From: Candidatus Zipacnadia bacterium
Lineage (GTDB): Bacteria > Armatimonadota > Zipacnadia > Zipacnadales > Zipacnadaceae
NCBI GenBank assembly: GCA_029821415.1
Contig: JALGTJ010000162.1
Coordinates: 1-5,928, forward strand
Direction: 5' to 3'
DNA length: 5,928 nt
Part shown: positions 5,429 to 5,928 of the stretch, in pieces
How the letters are laid out: every line of letters begins with the position of its first letter
How positions within the stretch are numbered: the stretch's first letter is position 1
Program-made: the position numbers and the translations under genes
Notes under the pieces: generated by a model
Seen by the model: only the letters and a program-made list of their open reading frames with translations
The model's database searches: none
What the model was told of the DNA's origin: nothing

Positions 5429-5928
5429 ATGAAGGTCGTCGGCTTTGTGGGCAGTCCGCGCAAGGGTGGTAATACCGACACTTTGGTCGAACAGATACTG
5501 GCCGGCGCGGCTGATGCCGATCATGAAACAGAGAAAGTCTATCTGACTGACTATGCTCTGACACCAATTGACCCGGTCTATGGCGAGGAGACAAACTGGA
5601 CCGACCCGCGCCAAGACGTGGCTGACCAGCTCATTGACAAGATGGTGGCTGCCGAGGTGGTCGTCCTCGGTACACCGGTTTATTGGTTCAGCGTGAGTGG
5701 CCTGCTGAAACTCTTTATTGATCGCTGGTCGTTATATCAACGGGATGATAAGCGGCTGGGCGATCTGATGGCAGGGAAGAAGCTGGTGGTCGCTGTGGCT
5801 ATGGCTGACGCCAATGCCGAGTATGTTGAAGACGTCCTGGCACCGCTACGCCGGGCGGCCGAATGGTTGAAGATGCAGTGGGCTGGGGAGGTAGTTGCCA
5901 CGGGTGTTAGTGCTCCCGGGGAGGTCAA
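5429..5928 (+). CDS. NAD(P)H-dependent FMN reductase / flavodoxin-fold protein (3' end cut by window)
   Basis: The open frame runs from ATG 5429 to the window edge, giving 166 codons without a stop. The fold signature is clear: the first strand MKVVGFVG leads into the FMN phosphate loop GSPRKGGNTD (8-17). The second strand VVVLGTPVYWFSVSG (77-91) is followed by the helix LLKLFIDRW, the pattern that contacts the isoalloxazine ring in NADPH-dependent FMN reductases and iron-sulfur flavoproteins. Many relatives of this length carry a Cys-rich segment after the second strand. Here the corresponding stretch (about 43-62) has none, and the whole visible part contains no cysteine, so an iron-sulfur cluster is unlikely. 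It probably uses FMN to move electrons from NAD(P)H to an unknown acceptor. It begins 50 bases after the hydrolase stop and may be co-transcribed. Confidence 0.85.
   Translation, partial: MKVVGFVGSPRKGGNTDTLVEQILAGAADADHETEKVYLTDYALTPIDPVYGEETNWTDPRQDVADQLIDKMVAAEVVVLGTPVYWFSVSGLLKLFIDRWSLYQRDDKRLGDLMAGKKLVVAVAMADANAEYVEDVLAPLRRAAEWLKMQWAGEVVATGVSAPGEV

Noticed and set aside
5737..5928. Minus-strand frame of 63 codons at the right edge
   Set aside because: It lies opposite the flavoprotein gene, which has clear FMN motifs and a strong Shine-Dalgarno sequence. The minus-strand product is Ser/Ala-rich with no domain.
1..5928. CRISPR array, insertion sequence, tRNA or rRNA
   Set aside because: No regularly spaced direct repeats, transposase motifs, terminal inverted repeats or tRNA-like cloverleaf were seen on reading; coding sequence fills nearly the whole window.

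Overview
This window is a compact, single-strand stretch of bacterial chromosome. All seven genes lie on the + strand, gaps are at most 82 bases, and two junctions overlap. Shine-Dalgarno sequences of the AGGAGG type are clear before several genes, so the organism is a bacterium of moderately high G+C. Gene content points to an anaerobe or facultative anaerobe using molybdenum or tungsten enzymes. The phylum cannot be read safely from the sequence.

Left part (1-3009): the window opens in the last 53 codons of fdhD, whose product sulfurates the molybdenum/tungsten cofactor for formate dehydrogenase. A tungstate/molybdate ABC importer of the WtpABC type follows: binding protein, permease and ATPase. 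Permease and ATPase overlap their upstream neighbours by 4 and 8 bases, so they look translationally coupled. The binding-protein gene appears damaged at its 5' end. A good lipoprotein signal peptide (from 231) is in one frame and the mature domain (open from about 286, recognisable from about 325) is in another. The first conserved strand and its AGSL-type loop are missing between them, so a short deletion, or an assembly error, is more likely than a one-base slip.

Right part (3010-5928): after an 82-base gap come a cysteine-rich uroporphyrinogen-decarboxylase-fold protein that is not HemE and more likely belongs to the corrinoid methyltransferase-like branch, an alpha/beta hydrolase whose nucleophile elbow carries Cys instead of Ser (as in dienelactone hydrolase), and the first 166 codons of a flavodoxin-like NAD(P)H:FMN reductase with no cysteine.

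Working together: fdhD and the oxyanion importer form a sensible unit, metal uptake plus cofactor sulfuration for a formate dehydrogenase or related enzyme. The three downstream genes may share its transcript, because no terminator is visible between them. Their joint function is unknown; a methyl-transfer or demethylation pathway is one inference. The two strongest leads are the broken binding-protein gene and the methyltransferase-like / Cys-hydrolase / flavoprotein trio beside the importer.
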